NCBI GenBank assembly: GCA_039208375.1
Contig: JBCCRC010000004.1
Span: 1-64,000 of the forward strand
Source: JANQPC01 sp039208375
Lineage (GTDB): Bacteria > Pseudomonadota > Alphaproteobacteria > Rhodobacterales > Rhodobacteraceae
Direction of reading: 5' to 3'
DNA: 64,000 nt
Shown: piece after piece, positions 7,656 through 16,514 of the stretch
How positions within the stretch are numbered: position 1 is the first letter of the stretch
Layout of the letters: each line of letters starts with the position of its first letter
Translations under genes and position numbers: made by a program
The notes under the pieces: generated by a model
Told to the model about the DNA's origin: nothing
Seen by the model: the letters and a program-made list of their open reading frames with translations, nothing else
The model's database searches: none

Positions 7656-8140
7656 CGATCCGCGCGGCTGAGGCGCGCGATGTTCCCGCCATCTGCGGTC
7701 ATTGGAACGATGTGATCCGCGACACGCTGATCAGCTTCAAGCATGAAGAGATGGGCGAAGATGACGTGACCGCCTATCTTGCGGCCCGTGCGGCGGCGGG
7801 TCACCCGTTCTTCGTGGCTGAACTCGGCGGCATGGTCGTGGGCTTTGCCACCTATTTCCAGTTCCGCGGCGGTTCCGGCTATGCCCACACGCTGGAGCAT
7901 TCGATCATGCTGGGCGCGGCCGCGCGGGGCCAAGGGCTGGGCCGCAAACTTTTGATCTCGCTCGAAGATCACGCACGCTCTTCCGGGCACCACTCGCTTT
8001 TCGCAGGTGTTTCCTCCGCCAATCCCGCTGGCCGGGCCTTTCACGCCGCGATGGGATACGAAGAGATCACAACGCTGCGCGAAGTAGGCTTCAAATGGGG
8101 CCGCTGGTTGGATCTCACCCTGATGCAGAAAATCCTGTAA
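7652..8140 (+). CDS. GNAT N-acetyltransferase (phosphinothricin-acetyltransferase-like)
   Basis: This 162-residue protein begins VTIRAAEARDVPAICGHWNDV and has the acetyl-CoA loop ARGQGLGRKLL, then the SGHHSLFAGVSSANPAGRAFHAAMGYEE segment and the KWGRWLDLTLMQ ending typical of the Pat/YncA subgroup (phosphinothricin, methionine sulfone or sulfoximine acetylation). The GTG start overlaps the previous stop, and the open frame upstream is the shadow of the VOC gene. Confidence 0.85.
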   Translation: MTIRAAEARDVPAICGHWNDVIRDTLISFKHEEMGEDDVTAYLAARAAAGHPFFVAELGGMVVGFATYFQFRGGSGYAHTLEHSIMLGAAARGQGLGRKLLISLEDHARSSGHHSLFAGVSSANPAGRAFHAAMGYEEITTLREVGFKWGRWLDLTLMQKIL

Positions 8141-8171
8141 GCCCCTGCCGGGCGGGGATAGGCTTTGGCCG

Positions 8172-8855
8172 ATGTCGATCTGGTCTCGCATAGCAGATGC
8201 CCTCTCGGCGCTCGCCTCGGGCGAGGGCCTCGGCGAGGTGTTCGACCGGCTGCGCACGCCGCCGGAGCGTTCGGTGGCCTTCGCGATTGCCGTTATTGCG
8301 CTGGGTGCCAAGATGGCCAAGGCCGATGGGCTGGTCACCCGCGATGAGGTGGCGGCGTTTCGCGAGGTATTTACAATTCCCAAGGGTGAGGAGCAGAATG
8401 CCGCGCGCGTCTTCAACCTCGCCCGGCAGGATGTGGCGGGGTTTGAAGACTACGCGGGCCGCATTCGCGCAATGTTCGGTGAGGGCAGCGATGTGCTGGC
8501 CGATCTTCTGGAGGGGCTTTTCCACATCGCGATGGCCGACGGCCACTATCACCCATCCGAGGATGACTTTCTGGAACGCGTTGCGGGTATCTTCGATGTG
8601 CCCGAGCGCGAGTTTCGAAGCCTGCGCGCTCGCTTTGTGCCTGATGCGGCGCCCGACCCCTGGGATGTTTTGGGCGTTGCCCCCGGCACGCCAATCGATG
8701 ATGTGCGCGCCGCCTGGCGGCGCCTTGTGCGCGACAGTCATCCCGACCGGATGATGGCCCGCGGTGTGCCCGAAGAAGCGGTGAAACTTGCCGAAAAGCG
8801 GCTCATCGCGATCAACCGGGCGTGGGAAGAGATTTCTGAAGGCCGCGCGGCGTGA
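8172..8855 (+). CDS. TerB/DjlA-like protein with C-terminal J domain
   Basis: This 227-residue protein has a TerB-like helical domain (about residues 35-150: AIAVIALGAKMAKADGLVTRDE and LFHIAMADGHYHPSEDDFLE, each with acidic metal-binding clusters) and a C-terminal J domain (about 163-225). The J domain keeps the HPD tripeptide (DSHPDRMM) needed to stimulate DnaK ATPase. There is no N-terminal membrane anchor, unlike E. coli DjlA. It is probably a soluble co-chaperone. Confidence 0.85.
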   Translation: MSIWSRIADALSALASGEGLGEVFDRLRTPPERSVAFAIAVIALGAKMAKADGLVTRDEVAAFREVFTIPKGEEQNAARVFNLARQDVAGFEDYAGRIRAMFGEGSDVLADLLEGLFHIAMADGHYHPSEDDFLERVAGIFDVPEREFRSLRARFVPDAAPDPWDVLGVAPGTPIDDVRAAWRRLVRDSHPDRMMARGVPEEAVKLAEKRLIAINRAWEEISEGRAA

Positions 8856-8879
8856 GGGCACGCAGGTGAGGCCCCAGCG

Positions 8880-9905
8880 GTGAGGATTGCGACCTACAAT
8901 GTTGAGTGGTTCACCAACCTCTTCGATGACGGCGGCAAGATGCTGGCTGATGCTGAGTGGTCGGGCCGCCGGGATGTGACGCGTGGCGATCAGCTAGCCG
9001 CCCTCGGCATCGTCTTCACCGCGCTTAACGCCGATGCGGTGATGGTAATCGAAGCGCCCGATACCCATCGGCGGCGCGATGGCGTGGTGGCGCTTGAACG
9101 ATTCGCCGCACATTTTGGGCTGCGGGCGCGGCGGGCGATCATGGGCTATGTCAACGATACACAACAGGAAATCGCGCTGCTCTACGATCCCGATGTGATC
9201 GAGGCGCGCCACGATCCGAAGGGTGCGGAAACGGGCAAGCGCGGGGCTGAAGGCGCGCCGCGCTTTGACGGCGCCATGCGCATCGATCTTGATATAGACA
9301 ACACGCAAGACGTTGTTCGCTGGTCGAAGCCGCCCCTGGAACTGGCGGTGAAAACGGCCGATGGCGCGGCCTTCCGGATGATCGGGGTCCACGCAAAATC
9401 GAAGGCGCCCCACGGAGCGAAGGGGCGCGAGGCGGTGATGCGCGCGGCCATCGCCAACCGCCGCAAGCAGCTGGCGCAATGCATATGGCTGAGGCGCCGG
9501 GTCGAGGCGCATCTGGATGCGGGCGACCCGCTGATCGTTCTGGGTGATTTCAACGATGGCCCGGGGCTGGATGAATATGAACAGCTTTTCGGGCGCTCAG
9601 GCGTGGAAATCGTCATTGGCGAGGCAGGCGCGGCGCAGCTTTACGATCCCCATGCCCGGCGCGTGATCTCGCGCCGGATCGCGGCCCTGCCCGCCACCGC
9701 GCGCTTCTGGCTGCCCCACGAAGAGCGCTGGCTGCAGGCGCTCTTGGATTATATCATGGTGTCTCCCGACCTCCGCGCGAAGAAGCCTCGCTGGCGCATC
9801 TGGCATCCGTTCGACGACGCTGCTTGCTACCGAGCGGTGGAGTTGCGCGAGGCGCTGCTGGCGGCATCGGACCATTTTCCGGTAACGCTGGATGTCACGT
9901 TATAA
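8880..9905 (+). CDS. Endonuclease/exonuclease/phosphatase family protein
   Basis: This 341-residue EEP-fold hydrolase starts at GTG (RIATYNVEWF). It has the usual metal and catalytic motifs: VIGVHAKSK-like strand (MIGVHAKSK), VLGDFNDGPG (D and N) and ASDHFPVTLDV at the C-terminus with the catalytic DH. The first-motif acid is in VMVIEAPDT. No signal peptide is seen, so it is cytosolic and may act on nucleic acid or a phosphoester. It is distinct from xthA upstream. Confidence 0.83.
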   Translation: MRIATYNVEWFTNLFDDGGKMLADAEWSGRRDVTRGDQLAALGIVFTALNADAVMVIEAPDTHRRRDGVVALERFAAHFGLRARRAIMGYVNDTQQEIALLYDPDVIEARHDPKGAETGKRGAEGAPRFDGAMRIDLDIDNTQDVVRWSKPPLELAVKTADGAAFRMIGVHAKSKAPHGAKGREAVMRAAIANRRKQLAQCIWLRRRVEAHLDAGDPLIVLGDFNDGPGLDEYEQLFGRSGVEIVIGEAGAAQLYDPHARRVISRRIAALPATARFWLPHEERWLQALLDYIMVSPDLRAKKPRWRIWHPFDDAACYRAVELREALLAASDHFPVTLDVTL

Positions 9906-9976
9906 GGGGCGTAGGCCCTTCCGAATGCGCGCAAGAGCCGCCATATATAGGCCACGCTGCTCTGGGAGGGCCGTTT

Positions 9977-10276
9977 ATGAAACTCGTTTTGGCCGGGGTG
10001 CTAGCGGCGGGGCTTGCCGTAACGCCCGCCGCCGCCGAAGAGGGCGAGATGCGCGAGGGGCTGGACCTTTTGGGCGAAGGCACGCGGCTTTTGCTTGAGG
10101 GCCTGATGGCCGAGATGGAGCCTGCCCTAAAGGGTTTTGCCGACACTTTGCGCGGGATCGAAGGCTACCATGCGCCCGAAGTGCTGCCCAACGGCGATAT
10201 CATCATCCGGCGGAAGCGGGATGGGGAAGCTACGCCGGAGGCGCCCTTGCCCGAGACCGAAGAGGTCGAGATCTGA
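9977..10276 (+). CDS. Small secreted protein of unknown function
   Basis: This 99-residue protein has a signal peptide (MKLVLAGVLAAGLAVTPAAA) with likely cleavage before EEGEM. The rest is acidic and amphipathic (LDLLGEGTRLLLEGLMAEMEPALKGF), followed by VLPNGDIIIRRK. GGGAGGG lies about 8 nt before the ATG. It is the kind of short periplasmic protein that is conserved among Rhodobacteraceae without a known function. It precedes yjbQ by 8 nt and may be co-transcribed with it. Confidence 0.7.
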   Translation: MKLVLAGVLAAGLAVTPAAAEEGEMREGLDLLGEGTRLLLEGLMAEMEPALKGFADTLRGIEGYHAPEVLPNGDIIIRRKRDGEATPEAPLPETEEVEI

Positions 10277-10284
10277 GCGGGCCA

Positions 10285-10692
10285 ATGCAGGCGCGGTTCA
10301 CCGTGCCCACGCGGGGGCCAGGGCTTTACGAGATCACCCGTGAGATCGCGGATTGGGTTACAGGCGATGGGCTTTTGACGCTCTTTTTGCGTCACACCTC
10401 CTGCTCGCTTGTGATCCAGGAAAATGCCGATCCCGACGTGCGCCATGACCTTGATGCCTTCTTTGCCCGCCTCGTGCCGCCGGGAGATGACCCATCGATG
10501 GGCTGGCTCACGCATACGATCGAGGGGCCCGACGATATGCCCGCCCATATCAAGGCCGCCCTGTTGCCGGTGAGCCTTTCAATTCCGGTCAAAGAGGGCC
10601 GCATGGCGCTTGGCACCTGGCAGGGAATTTACCTTTTCGAACATCGGTCTGCGCCCCACCGGCGTGAGATCGCGGCACATATGGCACACTAG
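10285..10692 (+). CDS. yjbQ: YjbQ family protein (UPF0047, secondary thiamine-phosphate synthase)
   Basis: This 135-residue protein shows the family landmarks: LTLFLRHTSCSLVIQENADP near the N-terminus, HTIEGPDDMPAHIKAALL in the middle, and LGTWQGIYLFEHR at the C-terminus. The conserved His and Asp residues line the pocket of the trimer. E. coli YjbQ has weak thiamine-phosphate synthase activity; the main physiological role is unsettled. The SDR gene begins 14 nt later. Confidence 0.9.
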   Translation: MQARFTVPTRGPGLYEITREIADWVTGDGLLTLFLRHTSCSLVIQENADPDVRHDLDAFFARLVPPGDDPSMGWLTHTIEGPDDMPAHIKAALLPVSLSIPVKEGRMALGTWQGIYLFEHRSAPHRREIAAHMAH

Positions 10693-10706
10693 CGACAGGA
10701 TCCATC

Positions 10707-11378
10707 ATGGCGAAAACGCTTTTCATCACCGGTGCGTCCACCGGCATCGGGGCCGAGACGGCGCGGGCCGCAGCGGCACAGGGCTGGAATGTGGCGCTGC
10801 TTGCCCGCTCGGCTGAGAAACTCGAGGCACTTGCAGGCGAGATCGGGGACCAGGCGCTCGCACTGCCGGGCGATGTGACGGATCTTGCGGCGCAAGAGGC
10901 GGCGGTGTCGGCCTGCGCGACGCGGTTCGGCGGGCTTGATGCGGCGTTTGCCAATGCCGGCAAAGGGCTCGACACACCGGGCACCGAGGCCGGTGATCCG
11001 ACGGAATGGCGACAGCTTGTCGACCTCAACATCATGGGGCTACTCTACACCGCGCGCGCGGCGCTGCCGGAGTTGCGGAAAACCAAAGGCACCCTTTTGC
11101 TGACCGGATCTGCGGCGGGACGGCGACATATCAGCGGATCGATCTACGGCGCCACCAAATGGTTCGTGCACGGCTATGCCGGCAACATGGCCGAAGAAAT
11201 GCGTGCCTGGGGCGGGCGCTGCGCGGTGGTGGCGCCGGGCATGGTTGACACGCCGTTTTTCGATCAAGCGAAGCCCGACCAATTGAAGCCCGAAGATGTG
11301 TCTGCAGCGGTGATGCACATCCTCGAAGCCCCGCCGCGCGCGAGTGTCCGCGAGGTGTTTCTGATGCCGCAAAACTGA
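10707..11378 (+). CDS. Short-chain dehydrogenase/reductase
   Basis: This 223-residue classical SDR is an NAD(P)-dependent oxidoreductase. Visible motifs are the cofactor glycine motif TGASTGIG at residues 8-15, the structural NAG in FANAGKG, the catalytic Ser in LLTGSAAG and YGATK. The A-R-S after the second strand (LLARSAEKL) suggests NADP. ACAGGA precedes the start. It is similar to YdfG/serine dehydrogenase-like SDRs; the substrate cannot be told. Confidence 0.87.
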   Translation: MAKTLFITGASTGIGAETARAAAAQGWNVALLARSAEKLEALAGEIGDQALALPGDVTDLAAQEAAVSACATRFGGLDAAFANAGKGLDTPGTEAGDPTEWRQLVDLNIMGLLYTARAALPELRKTKGTLLLTGSAAGRRHISGSIYGATKWFVHGYAGNMAEEMRAWGGRCAVVAPGMVDTPFFDQAKPDQLKPEDVSAAVMHILEAPPRASVREVFLMPQN

Positions 11379-11531
11379 GGGTTTTCGCGGCTCTGGCGCG
11401 CGTGCGTGACGCTTGCAACACCCAAGATATAGCGGCGGTTTTCCCCTCTACCCAATCTGTGGCGGCATGCCTATAGTGCGTGTGGACTGCGGGGCACGGC
11501 CCCCAATAAGGCGAAGGATTGGGGGGAAAGC

Positions 11532-11999
11532 ATGCGCTGCCCGTTTTGCGGAAACATCGACACTCAGGTTAAGGATTCGCGGCCTGCGGAGGATCATGTC
11601 GCGATCCGGCGGCGCCGTTTCTGCCCGGCCTGCGGCGGGCGATTCACCACCTATGAACGTGTGCAGCTGCGCGATCTGGTTGTCGTCAAATCCAACGGCA
11701 AGCGTGAGGATTTTGATCGCGACAAGCTGGAACGTTCGATCCGGATCGCGATGCAGAAGCGCCCCATCGAGCCTGAGCGGATCGACCAAATGATCAGCGG
11801 AATCGTCCGTCGTTTGGAATCGATGGGGGAGACGGATATTCCCTCAAAGACGATCGGCGAGATCGTGATGGAAAGTCTCGCCCGGATCGACACCGTCGCC
11901 TATGTGCGTTTTGCAAGCGTTTACAAGAACTTCCAGGCCGCAGATGATTTCGAAGAGTTTGTAAGCGAGTTGCGACCGCCGAAGCCGGACGAGGCGTGA
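11532..11999 (+). CDS. nrdR: Transcriptional repressor NrdR
   Basis: This 155-residue protein represses ribonucleotide reductase genes in response to ATP/dATP. The N-terminal zinc ribbon shows MRCPFCG and FCPACGGRFTTYERV (CxxC pairs), followed by an ATP-cone (VVKSNGKREDFDRDKL). Length matches the family. The stop overlaps the GTG start of ribD; nrdR upstream of ribD is a standard proteobacterial arrangement. No NrdR box was noticed upstream of any gene in this window. Confidence 0.96.
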   Translation: MRCPFCGNIDTQVKDSRPAEDHVAIRRRRFCPACGGRFTTYERVQLRDLVVVKSNGKREDFDRDKLERSIRIAMQKRPIEPERIDQMISGIVRRLESMGETDIPSKTIGEIVMESLARIDTVAYVRFASVYKNFQAADDFEEFVSELRPPKPDEA

Positions 12000-13105
12000 C
12001 GCCGCAAACCCAAGCACAGGCAGACGCCCGGTTTATGGCGCTGGCGCTGTCGCTTGGCGCCCGGCGGCTGGGGCAGGTTTGGCCCAACCCCGCGGTAGGC
12101 TGCGTGATCGTCAAAGCCGGCCGGATCGTGGGACGCGGGGTCACCGCTCCCGGTGGGCGGCCCCATGGCGAGCCGCAGGCGCTGGCCCAGGCGGGCACAT
12201 CAGCGCGGGGCGCCACGGTTTACATCTCACTCGAACCCTGCGCGCATCATGGCCAGACGCCGCCCTGCGCCGAGGCGCTCGTGGCCGCCGAAGTGGCCCG
12301 GGTGGTGACGGCGCTCGAAGATCCCGATCCGCGCGTTGCGGGGCGGGGCCACGGCATTCTGCGCGATGCGGGCATCGCGGTAGCGACGGGGGTGCTGGCG
12401 GCCGAGGCGCGTGCCGCCCATCGCGGATTTCTCACCCGGGTGGGCGAGGGGCGCCCGATGGTTACCTTGAAACTCGCCTCGAGTTTCGATGGGCGCATCG
12501 CAACCGCCTCGGGCGAAAGCCGCTGGATCACCGGGCCCGCCGCCCGGCGCCGGGTGCATCTGGAGCGGATGCGGCACGATCTGGTGCTTGTGGGCGGCGG
12601 CACCGCGCGCGCCGACGACCCAGATCTCAGGGTGCGCGAGATGGGCGCTGTGGCGCAGCCGGTGCGCGCGGTGGCATCGCGGCGACTGAACGTGCCCTTG
12701 GGGGGGCGGCTCGTACAATCCGCGGAGCAGGGCCCCGTCTGGATGCTTCACGAGGCGGGGACGACAATTGATCCCTCTTGGTTCGAAGCCAAGGTACGGC
12801 TGATTGCCGTGCCCGGTGCGCCCGGCGGCCAACTCGATCCGGCGGCCATGCTGAAGGCGCTTGGTGCGGAGGGGATCACGCGCGTGTTCTGCGAGGGGGG
12901 AGGCGCGCTTGCGGCATCGCTCTTGCAGGCGGGCGTGGTGGATGAGGTCGTGGGCTTTACCGCTGGCCTGATGCTTGGGGCAGAGGGGCAGCCCGCGCTA
13001 GGAGCGCTGGGGGTCGGCGCATTGGCGGATGCACCGCGGTTTGAACTTGTGGATACGGAGCGCGTTGGGGCGGATGTGCTGCACCGGTGGGTGCGAGGCG
13101 GGTAG
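11996..13105 (+). CDS. ribD: Riboflavin biosynthesis bifunctional deaminase/reductase RibD
   Basis: This 369-residue protein carries two steps of riboflavin synthesis: pyrimidine deamination (N-terminal, about 1-145) and reduction (C-terminal). The deaminase zinc site is PHGEPQAL plus SLEPCAHHGQTPPC; Gly replaces the Ala usual in the HAE triad, while the ligands and proton-shuttling Glu are kept. The reductase has TLKLASSFDGRIA and GGGTARADDPDL for NADPH. The GTG start overlaps the nrdR stop by 3 nt. Confidence 0.95.
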   Translation: MTPQTQAQADARFMALALSLGARRLGQVWPNPAVGCVIVKAGRIVGRGVTAPGGRPHGEPQALAQAGTSARGATVYISLEPCAHHGQTPPCAEALVAAEVARVVTALEDPDPRVAGRGHGILRDAGIAVATGVLAAEARAAHRGFLTRVGEGRPMVTLKLASSFDGRIATASGESRWITGPAARRRVHLERMRHDLVLVGGGTARADDPDLRVREMGAVAQPVRAVASRRLNVPLGGRLVQSAEQGPVWMLHEAGTTIDPSWFEAKVRLIAVPGAPGGQLDPAAMLKALGAEGITRVFCEGGGALAASLLQAGVVDEVVGFTAGLMLGAEGQPALGALGVGALADAPRFELVDTERVGADVLHRWVRGG

Positions 13106-13128
13106 GGGCCTCCACTTAGAGATCGATC

Positions 13129-13323
13129 TTACTTCGAGCCGCCGACGCAACCTCGCAGCGAGCGCTGCGGAAACTCGGCGGATGCTGCCCCGCCGGGACG
13201 GACCAGTGCTTGCCCCGCGCCTTCGGTTTGTTCCGGGATCTGGGCCAGCGAATTGTATAGCGCGGCCAACGATGAATTGGGGCAATCGCGGCAGGTAGCT
13301 ATCGGCGCGCCACGGTTGCCCAA
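13129..13323 (-). CDS. Doubtful 64-residue ORF overlapping the 3' end of kpsC
   Basis: A TTG-started frame overlaps the last 25 nt of kpsC and fills most of the kpsC-ribD gap. Its translation has normal-looking composition (SSLAALYNSLAQIPEQTEG) and a C-R-D-C motif with a late third Cys. There is no good ribosome site and no family match, so it may be a shadow or the remnant of a longer gene. Nothing else is seen in this convergent gap. Confidence 0.22.
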   Translation of the reverse strand: MGNRGAPIATCRDCPNSSLAALYNSLAQIPEQTEGAGQALVRPGGAASAEFPQRSLRGCVGGSK

Positions 13324-15404
13324 AGCCCTTGCAGCTTCGACAGCACGCGATTGCTCGTGCCGGGGCGCGGAAGTTCGCCGCGTTCCAGCCGCTCAATGAT
13401 CACTTCGGGCGGGCAGGGCCGGCCTGTGATTGGATCGCGGTAACGCGGATAGCCGATCAGCACGGCATGCGCGAGTTGTGCAAGCGACGGCCGCGCGGTG
13501 CGTCGGTCGGGCACTGGGCCCAGATCGCGGGTCAGGCCCCAACCGGCGTAGAATGGCGTTCCGGTACAGGTCACGGGAATGCCGCGCAGGAGGGCCTCGA
13601 ACCCCATGAGCGAGGTGATCGTCCAAACCTCATCGACTTCTTCGAGCAGCACATGGGCATCGAGATCGGTCACGATCAGATCGGCATGGCCCCTGCTGCC
13701 CTCGGGCAGGCGGCCCGCGCGCAGGCCCGCTTCCACATCCGGATGCGGCTTGTAGACGATCGCGGTGCCAGTGTTTTGCGCGCGGGTGAAGGATAGAAGC
13801 GCGGCATTGGTGATGATCCGGTCCGCTCCGCGGATAACCGAGGCATCGTCTTCCACTTGGCCGGGCACGAGGATGCGGCGGCCCCGCGGCATCTGAGGCA
13901 GATCAAGCTGGCCGACGTTGTATTTCGACAGGCCCGCGCGGCAGATCCGGCCAACAAGGCGTTCGGCGCGCGCCACCTCGGCCTCTGGCAGGTTGGGCGA
14001 GGCTTCGATCAATCGTTCCAGCCGGCTTTCGCGGGTCGGGTCGTAGTAGATGCCCAGATCGTCGGCCACGAGCGACAGGGGCGGTGTGAGCCTCGCGCCA
14101 AGGCCGCGGGAGCGCAGGAAGCCGTCTTCCACCAGCACCGTGTCTTCCCCCTGCGGCCCGAGGCTGGCCCAGGCCATCTGGCGACGGCCCTCGCGCGGCC
14201 GATCAGAAAATAAGACAGGTTTCACTGTGCCGAAGAAGCCATTGATATTGTTGCGCTTCCACAATCGCATGTTACCAGCCACCCAGCCCGTGCGATCATC
14301 GCGCCAGGCGCGCGCCTCTGCCTCAAGCCAGCCAAGAACGCGGTCCAGGCCGCAGAGCCTGTCGCGCGAGGGATCGTACCATTTGGGGTAGAGGATCATC
14401 GCCGCGGCGAAGAGTTGGGCGCGGGTGAGCGGGCGCATGCGTCGGGGCGGGGGATTGCGATCTTCGGTGAGCCCCCAGCCCGCATAGAATGGCTGTCCGA
14501 ATACTTTTGGCCGATGGCCGGCATAGATTGCCTCAAACCCAAGACCGGAGGAGACTGTGTAGACAGCCACAGCGCCGTCAAAGAGCGCCCAGGGGCTGAC
14601 GGGCGTGTTAAGGATTCGCACGCCTTCGGAGAGATCGCTCTCATCAAAGTGCCCTGGCCGGTGGCCGCCCGTGCTTTCGGGATGGGCCTTGATGACGATC
14701 GGGCAGCCGGGGTTTTCCACGCGCGCCGATACCAGCATGTCGCGAAACGTGGCGCTGTCAGCGCCGCTTGCGGTTACCGAAGCATCGCCTTGCGTCTGAT
14801 CGATAACCACAACATATCCGGGCGTGGGTACCGGAAGGCCGGGATCGACTGCGGCGAACTTCGTCAAATGTGCATGGCGCATCCGCTCGATCGCAGCGCG
14901 GGCGCGGTTCAGTAGCGCAGTATCGTCGAGGAGCGCGGTAGAGAGCAGTTTCTCAAGGTCAGAGCGTTGCGCGGGATCAAAATGCACGCCCCGTTGATCG
15001 AGCAGCAGGCCCATCGGCGGCTCGCCGTCGCGGCCCGGGAAGAGCGAGCGCAGAAAGGCATCTTCGACCCGCAGAATGGGCGCATCGCGCCGTTCGGCCA
15101 CTGCTTCGCCCCGCGGCGCCGTGGGGCTTTGGCCCCAGACGCCGACCCAGTCGCCCGGCCCTGGCGCACCGATGGTGACATTCCATCCGGCCAGTTCAAG
15201 GATCCGCCGGGTGCGTTTTTGCGTCAGAAACCCGCCGTTATAGACGAATAGCCGCCGGGGAGAGCCCTCCCCGGCGGCATGTTTCGTGCCCTCAGGCGCG
15301 TCGTCACTCGTTGACGAGGTTATCGATGGTATTCGCTGTGTTAAGCGGCCCGACGATGGCAGAGAGGACTTTGGTGAACTGGGTGTAGGGTGCCTCGGTA
15401 ACAT
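13299..15404 (-). CDS. kpsC: Capsular polysaccharide Kdo transferase KpsC-like (two modules)
   Basis: The protein (701 residues from this start) has two copies of the Capsule_synth fold. Copy one has RRLFVYNGGFLTQKR, LRVEDAFLRSLFPG, IVIKAHPES and FYAGWGLTED; copy two repeats VEDGFLRSRGLG, VYKPHPDVEAG and FYAGWGLTRD. In KpsC the two modules add alternating beta-Kdo residues of the lipid linker of group 2 capsules. The start is uncertain: the last ATG is at 15404, inside the exporter gene (100-nt overlap, GAGGA 8 nt upstream), and no ATG, GTG or TTG lies in frame nearer the conserved start. Confidence 0.85.
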   Translation of the reverse strand: MLPRHPTPSSPKSSLPSSGRLTQRIPSITSSTSDDAPEGTKHAAGEGSPRRLFVYNGGFLTQKRTRRILELAGWNVTIGAPGPGDWVGVWGQSPTAPRGEAVAERRDAPILRVEDAFLRSLFPGRDGEPPMGLLLDQRGVHFDPAQRSDLEKLLSTALLDDTALLNRARAAIERMRHAHLTKFAAVDPGLPVPTPGYVVVIDQTQGDASVTASGADSATFRDMLVSARVENPGCPIVIKAHPESTGGHRPGHFDESDLSEGVRILNTPVSPWALFDGAVAVYTVSSGLGFEAIYAGHRPKVFGQPFYAGWGLTEDRNPPPRRMRPLTRAQLFAAAMILYPKWYDPSRDRLCGLDRVLGWLEAEARAWRDDRTGWVAGNMRLWKRNNINGFFGTVKPVLFSDRPREGRRQMAWASLGPQGEDTVLVEDGFLRSRGLGARLTPPLSLVADDLGIYYDPTRESRLERLIEASPNLPEAEVARAERLVGRICRAGLSKYNVGQLDLPQMPRGRRILVPGQVEDDASVIRGADRIITNAALLSFTRAQNTGTAIVYKPHPDVEAGLRAGRLPEGSRGHADLIVTDLDAHVLLEEVDEVWTITSLMGFEALLRGIPVTCTGTPFYAGWGLTRDLGPVPDRRTARPSLAQLAHAVLIGYPRYRDPITGRPCPPEVIIERLERGELPRPGTSNRVLSKLQGLWATVARR
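15251..15278 (-). promoter_or_regulatory. Perfect 12-bp hairpin at the exporter/kpsC junction
   Basis: GCCGCCGGGGAG (15251-15262) pairs perfectly with CTCCCCGGCGGC (15267-15278) around a 4-nt loop. On the minus strand it begins 25 nt after the exporter stop and lies inside the kpsC frame (residues AGEGSPRR). No T-run follows, so it is more likely an RNA structure that limits translation or stabilises the upstream message than a true terminator. Confidence 0.6.
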
Positions 15405-16434
15405 AGACCGTGTCCTCATCCCGAATTTCGAATTCACGCGCCACGAAAAGCCCGTTGGGGCCCGTCAGGTCAAGCACGTAAGCAACTTGCTGATCGCCTG
15501 TGACATCGCGGCCCAACACCGTTTCGGCCACCGCTTCTTCCTCGGTCCGCAACACGAATACGCCGGTGGGGTCGGCGAGGTTGGAGTTTAGGCCGCCAAC
15601 CGTTGCGATCGCTTCAACGGCGGTAATCGTCTGGGTTTCAAATGGCACGCGGCTTTGTGCGCCCGTGGCTCCGAGCGCTGTGAAGGAGCGCGTGTCTTCT
15701 TCCACAAGCACGCGGTCGCCGCCTCTGAGCGCGATGTCGAGGCGGGGATCTTCGTACAGGTCATCGAGCCAGATTGTGCCGGTATGACCGCCGCGGATCA
15801 CGGTAACCTGTGCGATCTCGGGCGGGATTGTCACACCACCCGCCTGCGCGAGCATTGCAGTGAGCGTGCGGGTGGGCCGTTCGATGGGGTAAACGCCCTG
15901 GCCACCCACGCCGCCGATCAGCGAAACGGTGGCGCCGTCGCCCGCGGCACGCTGCACGATCACTTGCGGATCGGGCGTTTGCGCGCTGAGCTTTTCGGTG
16001 ATGATTCGGCGGATCGCTTCGGGCGTGTTGCCCGCCGCCTTGATGCGCCCAGCATAGGGCACGAAGATGAAGCCGTCGCCATCCACCTGCACCTCTGTCA
16101 GCGACGTGGCGTTTGAGCCGGCGGTGGCGAGAAGGCCGTCATCGACGTTTTCCCAGATCGTCAGACCAAGCGTATCGCCAGGGCGGATAGTGTCGGAACC
16201 GACGATCCCGGCGCTGAGGAAGCCCTCGCCAAAGCCGAGGCTCGGCTCCAGGCGCGTGGCCTGTGCGACGCGGTCATTGACTTCGATCACGAGGGTTTCG
16301 CCGTCGCGCATCTCGGAGCCGGAAAAGATTTCGGATTTCGTCGGGCCGGAGCGGGGAAGCCCGCAGCCTGCAAGCACGGCGAATACCGCAACAGCGGCCG
16401 CCGGGCGCGCCCGGTGGAGTTTCGTAAAGTTCAC
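15304..16434 (-). CDS. Polysaccharide export lipoprotein (Wza/KpsD-like)
   Basis: This 376-residue outer-membrane polysaccharide export protein has a GTG start with AGGAGA 7 nt upstream. The lipoprotein signal has the lipobox VLAGC. A Poly_export domain follows (RPGDTLGLTIWEN, DGFIFVPYAGRIKAAGNT, PQVIVQ), then SLBB-type repeats (GVYPIERPTRTLTAMLAQAGG and a second with ITAVEAIATVGGL). It forms the periplasm/outer-membrane channel for capsule export. It lies between kpsS and kpsC on the same strand. Confidence 0.9.
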   Translation of the reverse strand: MNFTKLHRARPAAAVAVFAVLAGCGLPRSGPTKSEIFSGSEMRDGETLVIEVNDRVAQATRLEPSLGFGEGFLSAGIVGSDTIRPGDTLGLTIWENVDDGLLATAGSNATSLTEVQVDGDGFIFVPYAGRIKAAGNTPEAIRRIITEKLSAQTPDPQVIVQRAAGDGATVSLIGGVGGQGVYPIERPTRTLTAMLAQAGGVTIPPEIAQVTVIRGGHTGTIWLDDLYEDPRLDIALRGGDRVLVEEDTRSFTALGATGAQSRVPFETQTITAVEAIATVGGLNSNLADPTGVFVLRTEEEAVAETVLGRDVTGDQQVAYVLDLTGPNGLFVAREFEIRDEDTVYVTEAPYTQFTKVLSAIVGPLNTANTIDNLVNE

Positions 16435-16514
16435 TGCTCGGTCTCCTAGACCTGATTATTATGCCTGCCTTTGGCGCAAAGCTAACCGAGCAAGGGGGGC
16501 AAGGGAAGTTTTTC

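Noticed and set aside
11968..12771. Long frames overlapping ribD in other frames (for example 12079-12771)
   Set aside because: They are high-GC shadows of ribD; ribD has complete family motifs throughout.
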